Source: Alphaproteobacteria bacterium
Lineage (GTDB): Bacteria; Pseudomonadota; Alphaproteobacteria; UBA8366; JADFVY01
NCBI GenBank assembly: GCA_029881615.1
Contig: JAOUMF010000162.1
Span: forward strand, 1-5,635
Direction: 5' to 3'
DNA: 5,635 bases
Below the pieces are notes generated by a model. The model saw only the letters and a list, made by a program, of their open reading frames with translations, had not been told where the DNA came from and made no database searches. Made by a program: the position numbers and the translations under genes. Below are positions 5,144 through 5,635 of the stretch, piece by piece. Each line of letters begins with the position of its first letter. Position 1 is the first letter of the stretch.

Positions 5144-5635
5144 TTATGGCGTCACGACCGTGGCGAAGCCGCCCATCAACCGGACGTCCTCGGTGCCGAA
5201 GCTGGTGGTCGTCACCGTGCCGGCGGTATCGAAATAGCCGACGACCTCGTCCGCCGCCGGACCGTAGAAGGCGCCGGCCATGCTGCCGCCTATTACCACG
5301 TCTGCGGCGCCGGCCATGCCGGTCAGGCCGGTCACAACCGAGCCGGTGAACTCGTTGCCGGTGATCGCGCCGGCGCCGGTCATGGTCGCCGTGCCGCCGG
5401 AATAGATGGCCTCGCCGTTTTCGGCGACGCCGGTCGCGTCAAGGACGAGCGAGCCGGTCAGGGTCATGGTGCTTGTCGTGGCCCCGAAATTTGCCGTGAT
5501 CGTCGTGGTACCCCAAGCCTGCACCGTCTGCTTCTTGGCGCCGCGATCGAGGAAGGCGAAGGCCGTGCCCGCATATCTCGCGCTACCTGTCTTTGGCATG
5601 ACGTCGGCGGCCGGGCGCAGCCCGGTATGGCCGAG
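5144..5635 (-). CDS. TbpB-beta-barrel-like lipoprotein (copy B, 5' end missing)
   Basis: The frame is open from the right edge to a TAA at 5144-5146 and covers the last 163 residues of a protein homologous to copy A; the edge residues LGHTGLRPAADVMPKTGSARY match LLSHIGLRTPVGGMPNTGSARY-type sequence at about 187-207 of copy A. A Met codon at 5599 is internal, since homology continues past it, so the true start lies beyond the window, expected at roughly 6.2 kb if lengths match. The barrel signature AGAFYGPAADEVVGYF is present, as is GNEFTGSVV. By-eye identity with copy A is about three quarters over the last 90 residues but only about half over the 60 before. Lipidation cannot be seen here and is inferred from copy A. 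The role is probably ligand binding at the cell surface. Confidence 0.82.
   Translation of the reverse strand, partial: LGHTGLRPAADVMPKTGSARYAGTAFAFLDRGAKKQTVQAWGTTTITANFGATTSTMTLTGSLVLDATGVAENGEAIYSGGTATMTGAGAITGNEFTGSVVTGLTGMAGAADVVIGGSMAGAFYGPAADEVVGYFDTAGTVTTTSFGTEDVRLMGGFATVVTP

Noticed and set aside
4407..5349. Open frames at 4407-4823 and 4936-5349 (plus) and 4622-4870 (minus)
   Set aside because: They overlap the lipoprotein genes and are low-complexity or Arg-rich. The 3893-4306 and 4936-5349 plus-strand products resemble each other only because the underlying genes are duplicated.
5144..5599. Copy B as a short complete gene starting at the Met at 5599
   Set aside because: Homology to copy A continues in frame to the window edge, so the Met is internal and the gene is cut by the edge, not truncated by mutation.
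3893..5635. TonB-dependent receptor or Slam translocator partner for the lipoproteins
   Set aside because: No such gene is visible; the only barrel protein in the window is a small eight-strand type, far too short for either.

Overview
The window is GC-rich, Gram-negative DNA. Genes for a signal-peptide outer-membrane barrel and for lipoproteins with a Lol-type sorting signal, together with the codon bias, suggest an alphaproteobacterium. That assignment is inference, because no rRNA or other taxonomic marker is present. Six protein-coding genes are supported, two of them cut by the window edges. No tRNA, rRNA, CRISPR array, transposase or integrase was seen.

Layout from left to right. (1) A minus-strand gene (1-1257, 3' end off the left edge) encodes an exported Pro/Ala-rich protein that becomes an acidic Gly/Ser/Asp tail, built at its end from an in-frame 15-bp tandem repeat. 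(2) A 189-bp divergent spacer holds two adjacent inverted repeats. (3) A plus-strand class I SAM-dependent methyltransferase (1447-2061) has its stop codon inside the loop of a strong terminator-like hairpin. (4) Convergent to it is a minus-strand small outer-membrane beta-barrel protein (2087-2752), preceded by an AT-rich promoter-like island. (5) Next on the minus strand is an aldo/keto reductase with a complete catalytic tetrad (2884-3909). (6) Two tandem minus-strand paralogues of a TbpB-beta-barrel-like surface lipoprotein follow: a complete copy (4020-5072) and the 3' part of a second copy running off the right edge (5144-5635). Both copies end in the same conserved stem-loop just after the stop codon.

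The minus-strand genes from the right edge to 2087 lie in the same direction, but promoter-like sequences and stem-loops between them suggest separate transcription units rather than one operon. The cell-envelope theme (exported acidic-repeat protein, outer-membrane barrel, two surface lipoproteins) is clear. No shared pathway links these genes to the methyltransferase or the reductase. The part most worth a second look is the lipoprotein pair, whose C-terminal barrel region and 3' hairpin are much better conserved between copies than the sequence just before them.
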